A stretch of 43,322 nucleotides of DNA, taken from positions 1 through 43,322 of the forward strand of contig JALWSY010000147.1 of NCBI GenBank assembly GCA_027083035.1. Reading direction: 5' to 3'. The translations under genes and the position numbers were made by a program. The stretch comes from Sulfurimonas sp. GTDB taxonomy: Bacteria; Campylobacterota; Campylobacteria; Campylobacterales; Sulfurimonadaceae. Below, one piece after another: positions 31,479-40,206 of this stretch (positions are counted from its first letter, which is position 1; each line of letters opens with the position of its first letter). A model generated the notes under the pieces. The model did not search any database, was not told where the DNA came from, and worked only from the letters and a program-made list of their open reading frames with translations.

Positions 31479-34008
31479 TAACTTGTGCCTCTTTTGTACT
31501 TCTATAGCGTAAAACTACTCGCGAACCCATCTGCTTCATGGTAGTTGCTTCTGGTATAGCGCCTATAGAACACCCTTTTTTCAGATAGAACTCTAACTTT
31601 AGTGGCACATACCCAGTAAAGGTGAAACTTTTACTCTTTACTCCTTTGGTATAGTGACTCACTTTTGCATTGGACGAGATAAGATAGCTCTCGTTACTCT
31701 GGTTTGCATCATTAAGTGTTACTCTATGCCGACTCTTCTCAGAAAAAGCCATATATCTATGATTTTGAAAATCTCGCACTCCTAGAAGCGTCTTTGATGC
31801 AGAAAAATCAACACCACCTTTGGGGTTTTCAATACGAAGTGTCTTTAAATCACGCATTCCATCAAAAAGCCATTCACTCTGCTCATTTGCCATAGAGAGC
31901 GAATAGAAATCCATCACCTTTGGAATATACTCTGAAGTAAAAATAGGCATGACCTCCTGTTTTAGACTCCAGTCAAATATATAACGAAGAGCATTTAAAG
32001 AGGCAATTTTAGAGCCTGAATAGAGATGATAGTAAATATCTATAGGCTTGAGTCTTCGTGGGGAATCCGTCAGTTTAAAAGTCTGCACAACGCGCTTAAA
32101 TCCCCAAAAAGGTCCAAGCCAGTCATTTGTAAAAACATTCTCATTTTCTGCGCCTGTATATATCTGGTAGTATTCACCCCGCTCTAACCCTAAAGGAGCG
32201 ACAAGCGTGAGCCATGGATTTACATTATTGATTGTCGTATAGCCACCGTTGATATTTAAAAGGTGATGTTTATATACATACTCCAAAGCCTCCTCTCTTG
32301 GTGCGCAGTCTCCACTCCAAAAGACTGTTTGAGCTGCTCTTTTTGGATGGAGTCTCTGCTCTATGTACTCTAAGGCACCATCTAATTCACTATGATACGA
32401 AAAGGTATAGCCTTTTGGTTTGAGTCTATATTTTTCAGGCAGTTTTCCGTTTTTAATCTTCCCCCAAAAAAATGGATGAGTAAAAGTATGTGTAGCAGGT
32501 TCGACATTCTCCAAAGCATACATCTTCTCAGCGATAGCGAGTAGTTTTGGAGAAAGTTTTGGATAGAGTCCATTTGGTGCCACCTCCGCACCAATCACAG
32601 AGACAGAGTGTGGAATTGTGTAAACTTTTAAGATTTTATCTAAAATGATATTTCCAGAGAAGAGTTCAGGGTCAAACTCTACATAGTTCATCATACCATC
32701 CCCGTCAATGTGCGTAAAAAGCAGTCTCTTCCCATTCTCTGTTGTTGTATCCGGAACTATCAATTTTTTCAAGCGTAAAGCGCGTGCAAAAAAATCAAAA
32801 GGGTTGATAACCCATACATTCTCCCCGGCTATCTCTGTTATAAAGGCACTTCCAAGAGCATACCCTCCCCAAGGGGTAATAGCAGCAGGGGTTGACTCTA
32901 AACCATGACTATCTTCATAGGTCAGTAGCGCCTCTGCATTTTCAGGCTCTATATAGATCCCCTCATCACTCTTTGGTGGCTCTACCTCAAAACCTAGCAT
33001 CTTATCTTGATATACAATCCTTTTCTTGTTACTACTACTCTCGTCGCCGTCAAAAAGATTCACACCTAAAGGTTTTAAAAGCAGAGAAGATGCACTAAAA
33101 CCAAAGCTATTAGCAAAAACAACTTTTATATTTCTCTTGTATAGTGCTGCTACCCAACTGATAAGCTTTTCAGGTTTTTTATACTCCTTTTCTAACCAAA
33201 CCACGACTCCTGCGTACTGACTCATAGCATCCATATCAGGTAGCCCTCTATTAATATCATAGAGTTTTTCCACATACCCTAGATACTCTAAAGGCATAGC
33301 ACCTAAATAGTGCGCCCCTAAAATAGTTCTATCATGCGCACTCTCATCTACAAGAGTTAAAATCTCTCGCTTAATCGCATTTTTTGTAGAGAGACCATAA
33401 CTTGTAAGCCCATAATGACCAAGGTAGGGAATCATCCCCTCTTTTTTGATTTTTGTAAGTTGTGCTTTCGCTTCCTCCTCCTCGTAAGAAGAGCTAAGAT
33501 ACTTTAACTTTATAATGTCTATACCAAGAGAGTGAAGCTCTTCTATAAAATCATTACTGAGTGTTTTCTGCGCATCAACAAAAAGCGCTGTTAGCAATTC
33601 ATAATCATCCAGAGGGAGTCTATATTGTGCATTCAGAATAAATTTTGATTTTGGATACTTGCTATGGAGTACATCCAAGAGCTTATCTACTGCAGCTGCT
33701 TTTAGACTCCCACTATCAATAAAGAAGTTTACAAAGCCCTCGTTTACTCTTCTCTCAACAGTTTTTAAAAGTGCATTATCCGCGATAACTCGTGCATATA
33801 TTTTATCTTTGTAAAGAGAGTATCCATGTGTGTCAAGCTTTGTTTTATCTGCATCAACGATGATATAATCATGAATGCCTACCATCGGATAGGAGATTTT
33901 ATCTCCATAATAAATAATGGCACTCTTATCATCTAATGCTGCATAAAGAGTGTTCGCTATAAAAAGTAGCATCAAAAGAAAATGTTTACTGAAGCATAAA
34001 AGTTTCAT
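31462..34008 (-). CDS. pelA: PelA, copy 1: deacetylase with eroded hydrolase domain
   Basis: An 848-residue paralogue of PelA copy 2. The middle and deacetylase regions are closely similar, with HIDGDG (~433), ATHTFTHPFFW (~504) and WSGDCAPR intact. The hydrolase domain is shortened: the YVSIGE to WNSVVLDL segment of copy 2 is missing, FFFDTLDS is FFIDSGSL, and the catalytic VLFESY is ALFVDA, so no Glu. It likely deacetylates but does not hydrolyse. The start at 34008 (MKLLCFSKHF) has GGAGAGG upstream and lies within the end of pelG; the first in-frame ATG is at 34029. Confidence 0.88.
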   Translation of the reverse strand: MKLLCFSKHFLLMLLFIANTLYAALDDKSAIIYYGDKISYPMVGIHDYIIVDADKTKLDTHGYSLYKDKIYARVIADNALLKTVERRVNEGFVNFFIDSGSLKAAAVDKLLDVLHSKYPKSKFILNAQYRLPLDDYELLTALFVDAQKTLSNDFIEELHSLGIDIIKLKYLSSSYEEEEAKAQLTKIKKEGMIPYLGHYGLTSYGLSTKNAIKREILTLVDESAHDRTILGAHYLGAMPLEYLGYVEKLYDINRGLPDMDAMSQYAGVVVWLEKEYKKPEKLISWVAALYKRNIKVVFANSFGFSASSLLLKPLGVNLFDGDESSSNKKRIVYQDKMLGFEVEPPKSDEGIYIEPENAEALLTYEDSHGLESTPAAITPWGGYALGSAFITEIAGENVWVINPFDFFARALRLKKLIVPDTTTENGKRLLFTHIDGDGMMNYVEFDPELFSGNIILDKILKVYTIPHSVSVIGAEVAPNGLYPKLSPKLLAIAEKMYALENVEPATHTFTHPFFWGKIKNGKLPEKYRLKPKGYTFSYHSELDGALEYIEQRLHPKRAAQTVFWSGDCAPREEALEYVYKHHLLNINGGYTTINNVNPWLTLVAPLGLERGEYYQIYTGAENENVFTNDWLGPFWGFKRVVQTFKLTDSPRRLKPIDIYYHLYSGSKIASLNALRYIFDWSLKQEVMPIFTSEYIPKVMDFYSLSMANEQSEWLFDGMRDLKTLRIENPKGGVDFSASKTLLGVRDFQNHRYMAFSEKSRHRVTLNDANQSNESYLISSNAKVSHYTKGVKSKSFTFTGYVPLKLEFYLKKGCSIGAIPEATTMKQMGSRVVLRYRSTKEAQVNVICK

Positions 34009-35359
34009 AATCCAACCTCTCCATCTCATTTCTCATAACTACCATACTTGCCATAAAAACCAATAGAAGAGATACCGTGTAACCATATCCAAAATAAGCA
34101 GGTCCCAAATCTATAGAGAGCAGGGTTAAGAGAGTATTTCCTGCAAAAAAGCTGATACAGAGCCACATAGCAACCTTTTTCCTATCGAGATAGTAAAGTA
34201 TAGCTAAAACAGACATAAATGCAATCTGCAGCATTGCCCCTATAGTTAAAATATAGAGTAGTCCCAAGTAGAGTTGAGGGATATGCAACAACTCAAAAAC
34301 TCCCGGAGCAGAGAGAAACAAAATAACATCAACAATACCTTGTATCATTAAAATCTCATGAATTGCATGACGAATAACATCTACCATATCATTTCTATAG
34401 CGTCGAATCATACCAAGAGTACCACCACTTCGTACTGCATCATAGTAGAGATCATACTTTTCTGCAAAATCAGCCTCTAATCTGTAAAAGAAGATTGCCA
34501 TACCCGGTAAGATAGAGAGATAAGCCAAAAATATCGGCATATCATACACGATAGAGGCATTGAGTTTTCCTATGACTGTATGTCCTGTTGCAGGATGATA
34601 CCAAAAGATAAACTTATCTACCCAAGCACCAAGATTATAAGTTAAACCAGCCACAGCAAGAGTCCAGTAAAAATTTTTAGCCAAGAAGAAATCTACTTTC
34701 ATAAAGATAGTGGAGTTGTAACTCTTAATAATCAGCGTCATTAAAATAACAAAAAGGAGTGCATTTCCTAAAAAAAAGACAAAAATTAATATCTCCATCG
34801 TAGTACCAAAGTAGTATGATGCTACAACAATAAAGGCATAAGAGATAAAATACGCCCAGACAACACTATTATAATACTTTAAACTTGCAGCTAATATACT
34901 TGATATCCAAACCCCACAAAGTACCAAGAATGTCACAACAACTCCAATGATAAAGAGCATACTCTGCTCTTCAAACACCCACAGATAAAATGGTATAACA
35001 AAAGGCAATCCAAGTCCCCATGCCATAAAGAGCGCTCCAAAATAGGAAGGCAGTATTTCATCTTCTCTCTTTTTAAAAATAAGATCTGCCACATATCGTG
35101 TAAATGGAAGTTGCAAGATACCTGTAATGATTAAACTTGAGGCAAGTGCTATAGCGTAAGTGATAACAACCTGAAAACGAAAGGCATCACTCACTGCACC
35201 CATATTTGCAAGATTGATAAAACCAACAAGTATAATCGCCAAAATAGAGATAACCCATGGTCCTGAACTCAAAATCGCTGAATATCCATAGACCTTTGAG
35301 AGGGAGAGGAGTCTATCTTCTCTAAGAATCTTTCTTAATTCAAACCCTATACCTGCCAT
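33986..35359 (-). CDS. pelG: PelG polysaccharide transporter (Wzx/MOP-like)
   Basis: A 457-residue inner-membrane protein with about twelve helices. The N-terminus MAGIGFELRKILREDRLLSL is the hallmark of PelG, followed by GPWVISIL. A cytoplasmic loop near residue 290-320 (FYRLEADFAEKYDLYYDAV) is also typical. PelG, with PelD, PelE and PelF, forms the inner-membrane synthase/export complex. It overlaps pelF by 13 nt. Confidence 0.93.
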   Translation of the reverse strand: MAGIGFELRKILREDRLLSLSKVYGYSAILSSGPWVISILAIILVGFINLANMGAVSDAFRFQVVITYAIALASSLIITGILQLPFTRYVADLIFKKREDEILPSYFGALFMAWGLGLPFVIPFYLWVFEEQSMLFIIGVVVTFLVLCGVWISSILAASLKYYNSVVWAYFISYAFIVVASYYFGTTMEILIFVFFLGNALLFVILMTLIIKSYNSTIFMKVDFFLAKNFYWTLAVAGLTYNLGAWVDKFIFWYHPATGHTVIGKLNASIVYDMPIFLAYLSILPGMAIFFYRLEADFAEKYDLYYDAVRSGGTLGMIRRYRNDMVDVIRHAIHEILMIQGIVDVILFLSAPGVFELLHIPQLYLGLLYILTIGAMLQIAFMSVLAILYYLDRKKVAMWLCISFFAGNTLLTLLSIDLGPAYFGYGYTVSLLLVFMASMVVMRNEMERLDYETFMLQ

Positions 35360-37044
35360 CGTATCACCTTAAAACGTTTGAGCATTACTCTCGGATAGGG
35401 AGGCTTTTTAGGACAGTAGTAAGGGAATACCCTCTTTTTAAGTGCAGCCCACTCAAGAGGTAAGGCTTCATCATATATCTCTTGATAATCCTTCAAAAAA
35501 AGTTCCTGTCTATAATACTTCTCAACTCTTGTAAGTGCAACCTCCTGTGCCTGTTTCCAAGAACCATTTTCAAAATCCAAAAGCCTTACATACTTCTTCG
35601 CCAAAGCACCCGGGTTTGCGATTCCCGTGACAGCACCTGCTATACCAATCCTAATATCCTCCTCATCAACACCCCCTTCAATCAAATCACGACAAGAGCC
35701 AACATCAGTTGCCACACACGGAACACCCGCTGCAAATCCTTCAAGGATTACAAGAGGCATACCCTCACTAATGGATGAGAGCGTCTGCAGCGCAGATTTC
35801 GGAAGAATTTTTTTGATATCACTATGTCCAAAGAGTTTGATTTTGTCTCTGCTCTGCTCTATCTCCTCCGCACTCATATCACTCTTATTTCCATGAAAAT
35901 GTTGCAATTTTTCTTTCAAACCCAAAGAGACTGCCATCTGTTGGCACTCTAGAACATATTCACTATCCTCCTCAACTGCTCCAACTATCCAACCCTCTAT
36001 GTCAGGGACACTCTGCGATGCAATCTTAATAGCACGAATAAAGGTTTTTATATCTTTAATAGGCACTACACGCCCAATAAGTGTCACTATCGGCTTTGGA
36101 ATCTCTAAGCGTTCACTCATCGTTGCCTTGAGCGTATCTACATCCACCCCATTAGGAATAACCATCGTTCTATTTTCATCTGCACCAAAATTGATTTGAA
36201 TCTTTTGTGCGCCTGAAAAAAGGGAGAGTATATGGTTTGCACGATGGTAGCAAAATACACCTATCTTATCAAAAAAATTGACCCACATTCGTTTAATGTA
36301 ATTATACTCCTCAGGTTGTTGCAAAAGGCTCGGTTTTTTATACTCCACCCAATCAGCAGAGAGCATATCTATCTTTCTCTCTCTTGTGTAAATACCATGT
36401 TCTGTTAAAATAAAGGGACGATTTGTATTGTATGATGCAAGCGCACCTGCGAAACCAGCATACCCTGTAGAGGGTGCATGAAATATTTTGCATTGTGGCA
36501 GTTTTGAGACTATGTTAGCAATAATCCAGATAGGTTTGTGAATGTTTCTTAATGTCCAAAAATAATCCACAAAAGGGACATCAGGACAGTTTTGCATATA
36601 CTTTTCATTAATAAAATCCCAAGACCTCTCTGAGTATAAAAAATCTTTAAATGTTACATCTTGATTATAAAAATCCATCTTCTCAAGCATCTGAGGAATA
36701 TCTAACTTAGGGTTGCGAAAGGAGTTATAAAGCCTCTTTACTGCGTCAAATCCCTCTTGTGAACCTTTTATTCTGTGAGGTTTCTCAACAACAGTCTCAT
36801 CTTCAAAAAGAAAATGCTCCTCTAAATGAACAAGATTTGGAGGAAACTCATAGCTAATCGTTAATGGTACTCCATCCATCTCTCTTTGCGCACCGATAAA
36901 ACAGACACCAAAAGAGTATTGAGGGAGTCCTTTAATGAGTTGTAGCACCCAAGCCGAAACACCTCCTTTGACATAAGGGTATGTCCCTTCAGAGAAGAGC
37001 ATAATATCAACCTCATTACTTTTAGGAAATTTTACAGCAGACAT
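35347..37044 (-). CDS. pelF: PelF glycosyltransferase (GT4)
   Basis: A 565-residue cytoplasmic glycosyltransferase. The N-terminus DIMLFSEGTYPYVKGGVSAWV is the PelF signature. Then FILTEHGIYTRERKIDML, GRVVPIKDIKTFIRAI and SEGMPLVILEGFAAGVPCVATDVG (E-x7-E donor-site motif) show a complete GT4 enzyme. It polymerises the Pel chain from UDP-activated amino sugars. The start at 37044 overlaps the pelE stop (TGATG) with GGAGGG upstream; an earlier GTG at 37059 is less likely. Slightly longer than the Pseudomonas protein (~507 residues). Confidence 0.93.
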   Translation of the reverse strand: MSAVKFPKSNEVDIMLFSEGTYPYVKGGVSAWVLQLIKGLPQYSFGVCFIGAQREMDGVPLTISYEFPPNLVHLEEHFLFEDETVVEKPHRIKGSQEGFDAVKRLYNSFRNPKLDIPQMLEKMDFYNQDVTFKDFLYSERSWDFINEKYMQNCPDVPFVDYFWTLRNIHKPIWIIANIVSKLPQCKIFHAPSTGYAGFAGALASYNTNRPFILTEHGIYTRERKIDMLSADWVEYKKPSLLQQPEEYNYIKRMWVNFFDKIGVFCYHRANHILSLFSGAQKIQINFGADENRTMVIPNGVDVDTLKATMSERLEIPKPIVTLIGRVVPIKDIKTFIRAIKIASQSVPDIEGWIVGAVEEDSEYVLECQQMAVSLGLKEKLQHFHGNKSDMSAEEIEQSRDKIKLFGHSDIKKILPKSALQTLSSISEGMPLVILEGFAAGVPCVATDVGSCRDLIEGGVDEEDIRIGIAGAVTGIANPGALAKKYVRLLDFENGSWKQAQEVALTRVEKYYRQELFLKDYQEIYDEALPLEWAALKKRVFPYYCPKKPPYPRVMLKRFKVIRWQV

Positions 37045-38258
37045 CAACTCACCCTCCACTGTTCTACAACAGGATAAAGTGTCGTATTGAGACGTAAATC
37101 TTCCGCCTTACTCAAAATAGCATTAACAGTTTTATAGTTACCCTGTATATAATGAATCTCTGCTAAATAGGGGAGAACATAGGAAGATTCATCGTCATTT
37201 AACTCCTGTGCTATTGTCAACTCTGTTATAGCACTATCATACTCCCTCTTAAGCATATAGACACGCCCCATTAAAATATAGAGCTTTATACAGGTCTCAC
37301 TATGTTTTTTAGAGAGTTCTACACTCTTTTTATAACTCTCTTCAAGCCTGCTCAACGCTTCAACAGTTGTAACTTCTGCATCATGTTCTAAGGCATTTAG
37401 TTGCTCTTCAAGGTCTGCAACACGACTTAAAAAGTGTTTCATTTGTGCTACATAATACTCTTTTGCAATAGTTGCATACTTGACAACCTCGGTTAAAAAA
37501 CTCTCTCGTAAACTCTCATGAGAGAGTTCCGTATAAATCATCTCCCAGTAGAGTGGTGCAATCTCCTTAGCGGCCTCTGCTATTCTCTGCTCATTTTTCT
37601 CTTTTTTTTGCATCTCTTCATTATATACACTTAGATATTTATTAATTTTCATACTAAGACTCTTCTCTGCCTTATTCATAATGGCATATCCAAACATTCG
37701 AATCTCATCATCGGTGCTTGAGAGAGTCTCTCGTACTATGCGCAAATTTGCAGGAGTTACACTAGAGGCTAGAGTGGAGAGTGCTTTGAGCTTTTTCGAT
37801 TTTGGAGCATATTTACTCTTCATAAGATTAACCATAGAACCCTCACCAAAGATACGCTCAACCTTAAAAAAAGAGATACCAAACTCATCAAGATTGAGTA
37901 TATTGGTATTTGTCACTTTTTGCGTATATTTAATATTTCGTAAATACCACGCTATCCAAATGGCTGCTACATATCCTATTATAGGAGTTGTAAATATAAA
38001 TAAAAAAAGAAAAGCTGCACTTGTTTTAGGATTATTTTTATGTAAAGAGACATTAAAAAGCAAACGAATAAAGAGGCTTCTCTCTGACATCGCTTCAATA
38101 CGCATTTTATCTCTAGCATCTATCACTACATCACTACTTATAAACCGCTTTGCTATATACTTTGCTAATAAAAGTGCTAAAAGCAGACTCAGTAGCGTAT
38201 GTATCAAGAGAATTATTCCGATATACGGCTCTATTGCAACGAGTTCTTTACCTATCAT
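37044..38258 (-). CDS. pelE: PelE membrane/TPR subunit
   Basis: A 404-residue protein with two N-terminal membrane segments (about residues 14-36 and 76-100), a long charged helical region, and C-terminal TPR-like repeats (KLYILMGRVYMLKREYDSAITELTIAQ and SYVLPYLAEIHYIQGNYKTVNAIL). This matches PelE of the Pel inner-membrane complex, where it links PelD and PelF. It overlaps pelD by 11 nt and pelF by 1 nt. Confidence 0.82.
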   Translation of the reverse strand: MIGKELVAIEPYIGIILLIHTLLSLLLALLLAKYIAKRFISSDVVIDARDKMRIEAMSERSLFIRLLFNVSLHKNNPKTSAAFLFLFIFTTPIIGYVAAIWIAWYLRNIKYTQKVTNTNILNLDEFGISFFKVERIFGEGSMVNLMKSKYAPKSKKLKALSTLASSVTPANLRIVRETLSSTDDEIRMFGYAIMNKAEKSLSMKINKYLSVYNEEMQKKEKNEQRIAEAAKEIAPLYWEMIYTELSHESLRESFLTEVVKYATIAKEYYVAQMKHFLSRVADLEEQLNALEHDAEVTTVEALSRLEESYKKSVELSKKHSETCIKLYILMGRVYMLKREYDSAITELTIAQELNDDESSYVLPYLAEIHYIQGNYKTVNAILSKAEDLRLNTTLYPVVEQWRVS

Positions 38259-39609
38259 AATCTTCTCGGTAGTATTTATTTAGCAACTTAATTTTTGAAA
38301 AATCAAATGTCATAAACTCAAATTCTCTATCTCTCTCCTCTCTTAGCGCCCCTCTGAGTCGGTTGAGATACCCCAAAGCAGCTGCATTATCATGCAGAGG
38401 AAAAAGAAGTGTAATATAGTAGAGTTCATTATTCTCAATCATAGTAACCATATCTAAAGAGCGTAACATTTTTTTGATTCGTTCATAGATTCTTGTAGCT
38501 TGAAGTTCATTATCTAACCGTAAAACAAGAAAGACAGAGTTAACCTTGTACTTGGTATAGAGATGTTTGAGTCTCAGGTACTCAAATTTAAAAACCTCAT
38601 CTGGTATGATATCAAGGTCATGCACCTCTTGGAGTTGTATTTTTTGATTAATCTGTATGGAAAAATACTCCAAAAGAATTGAGATAGAGGTAAGATTCTC
38701 TCGATTAAATGACATAAAAGGCATCATCTCAATCACTAAGAGTTCATCTACTTGATTGTGTCTGACAGAGGGGAGTGCGGCTATAAAGTGACTCCCCTTA
38801 TCTACATTCACAGAGGGTTCTCCTTGTGTATCACTAATGTAAATAGCACTACTTCTCCCAATGGCCTTATCGACAAGATAATCCTCAAAAATTGTCTCTA
38901 AATCATATTTGTTAGCTTTTGAACTATAGACTACATTAGCATTTTGAGCATTTAAAAATTTTGCACTATCCTCTTGGTCTCTATAAAGCATAAGCACACT
39001 ATTTACACTAAAAGATTTCTCTAAAAGCCCTAAAAAACGCTTAAAGTATTCCCCATATTTATCCTCTATAGTTGCATCATTATCAATCTCTCTGTTGCTA
39101 TTAATAATATACTCTATAGAGTTACGAATACTCATAGGCTTAATAACATAGTTCTTCTCTAGTTGGTCATGGGAGATTTTTAGGGAGTAAAATGCTCTTG
39201 AGAGTTCATCAAGTTTTTCACCACGATAATTTGCATTAATCTCCGCAGCTTTTATTTTTTGCGTCCAGTAGTAATGAAATTCGCTAAATATCATCGTCAT
39301 CATCAAGGCGACTAAAAACTCTACATACTCAAAGGAGGGATAAAAAAACCAGATTGCAAAGGCGAGAATGCCAAGGGCTAACATCCCATTTTCAAAGCCA
39401 TGAAAAAGTGTTATGATTGTTAAGAGGATTAAGATATATGATATCTGACCATGCAACATACAGACATCATCTGGATTGATAAGATAACCGATAATCAAAT
39501 AAAAAGAGACGATTATTAGCGTCTCAGCATAAGCATAGTCGTGAAGAATCTTTAAAATATTCTCTAATAGTGTTCGCTCTTTTACACGATTATGCCTACT
39601 TATTCTCAC
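38248..39609 (-). CDS. pelD: PelD c-di-GMP receptor
   Basis: A 453-residue inner-membrane protein. N-terminal hydrophobic helices (about residues 30-125) precede a coiled region (LDELSRAFYSLKISHDQLEKNY), a GAF-like domain (~190-325) and a degenerate GGDEF-like domain (~335-453). The I-site motif R383-S-L-D386 is intact, while no active GGDEF is visible. Binding of c-di-GMP there activates Pel synthesis in Pseudomonas. The start is GTG 39609 with AGGG upstream. It follows pelC by 13 nt. Confidence 0.9.
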   Translation of the reverse strand: MRISRHNRVKERTLLENILKILHDYAYAETLIIVSFYLIIGYLINPDDVCMLHGQISYILILLTIITLFHGFENGMLALGILAFAIWFFYPSFEYVEFLVALMMTMIFSEFHYYWTQKIKAAEINANYRGEKLDELSRAFYSLKISHDQLEKNYVIKPMSIRNSIEYIINSNREIDNDATIEDKYGEYFKRFLGLLEKSFSVNSVLMLYRDQEDSAKFLNAQNANVVYSSKANKYDLETIFEDYLVDKAIGRSSAIYISDTQGEPSVNVDKGSHFIAALPSVRHNQVDELLVIEMMPFMSFNRENLTSISILLEYFSIQINQKIQLQEVHDLDIIPDEVFKFEYLRLKHLYTKYKVNSVFLVLRLDNELQATRIYERIKKMLRSLDMVTMIENNELYYITLLFPLHDNAAALGYLNRLRGALREERDREFEFMTFDFSKIKLLNKYYREDYDR

Positions 39610-39622
39610 TACTATTACCCTG

Positions 39623-40144
39623 CTACTCTTGCATCATCTCTGTTAATAAATCTTGCGCAGTAGTACCTATAGAGGCATTTCCCCAATCACTATCTGACCC
39701 AGTAGCACTCCAGACTAACTTAGCGTTCTTTGTTTTATACAGACTCACCTGAATACTCACGGCAGGTTCTCCATCTATACCTGTCTTATATCTCCACTCA
39801 CTCACTCCACCATACATAAAATACTTAGAGCCATCCTCTTTTGCAATCTTTCTTGCTTTTTTCATACTTGGTATTTTATTTTTAAGATGACTCTTTACTT
39901 TGTAACCCTTTGTAAGCAAAATACCCTCTATCAGATTTGCTGCTCGCATACCAGCTCTTGGCGTATCAGTATAGTTATTGAGACGAAAAAGTGAAATCGA
40001 GACATCTTTTTTCTTCTGATGTGTAGCATTTACATCTTCATATACTTCAGGGAGACCCTTTGGTGTTACAACGAGTGAAGCTGTAGAACAGGCACTTATA
40101 AGCATCATAAAAAGTAGCAAGAGAGACATGCGTAGTGGTTTCAT
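39623..40144 (-). CDS. pelC: PelC outer-membrane lipoprotein
   Basis: A 173-residue lipoprotein with lipobox ISAC (Cys19). PelC features include ISLFRLNNYTDTPRAGMRAANLIEGIL, DGSKYFMYGGVSEWRYKTG and LVWSATGSDSDWGNASIGTTAQDLL. In Pseudomonas PelC forms a 12-mer ring in the outer membrane guiding Pel to PelB. AAGGA lies upstream of the ATG, and the 62-nt gap before it contains a possible TATAAT (40166-40171, minus strand) that may give an internal promoter. Confidence 0.9.
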   Translation of the reverse strand: MKPLRMSLLLLFMMLISACSTASLVVTPKGLPEVYEDVNATHQKKKDVSISLFRLNNYTDTPRAGMRAANLIEGILLTKGYKVKSHLKNKIPSMKKARKIAKEDGSKYFMYGGVSEWRYKTGIDGEPAVSIQVSLYKTKNAKLVWSATGSDSDWGNASIGTTAQDLLTEMMQE

Positions 40145-40206
40145 AAATTTTCCTTTTTTACTGTTATTATATCTTTTAATAGTGAGTGAGTAGTGATTTG
40201 CTACTC

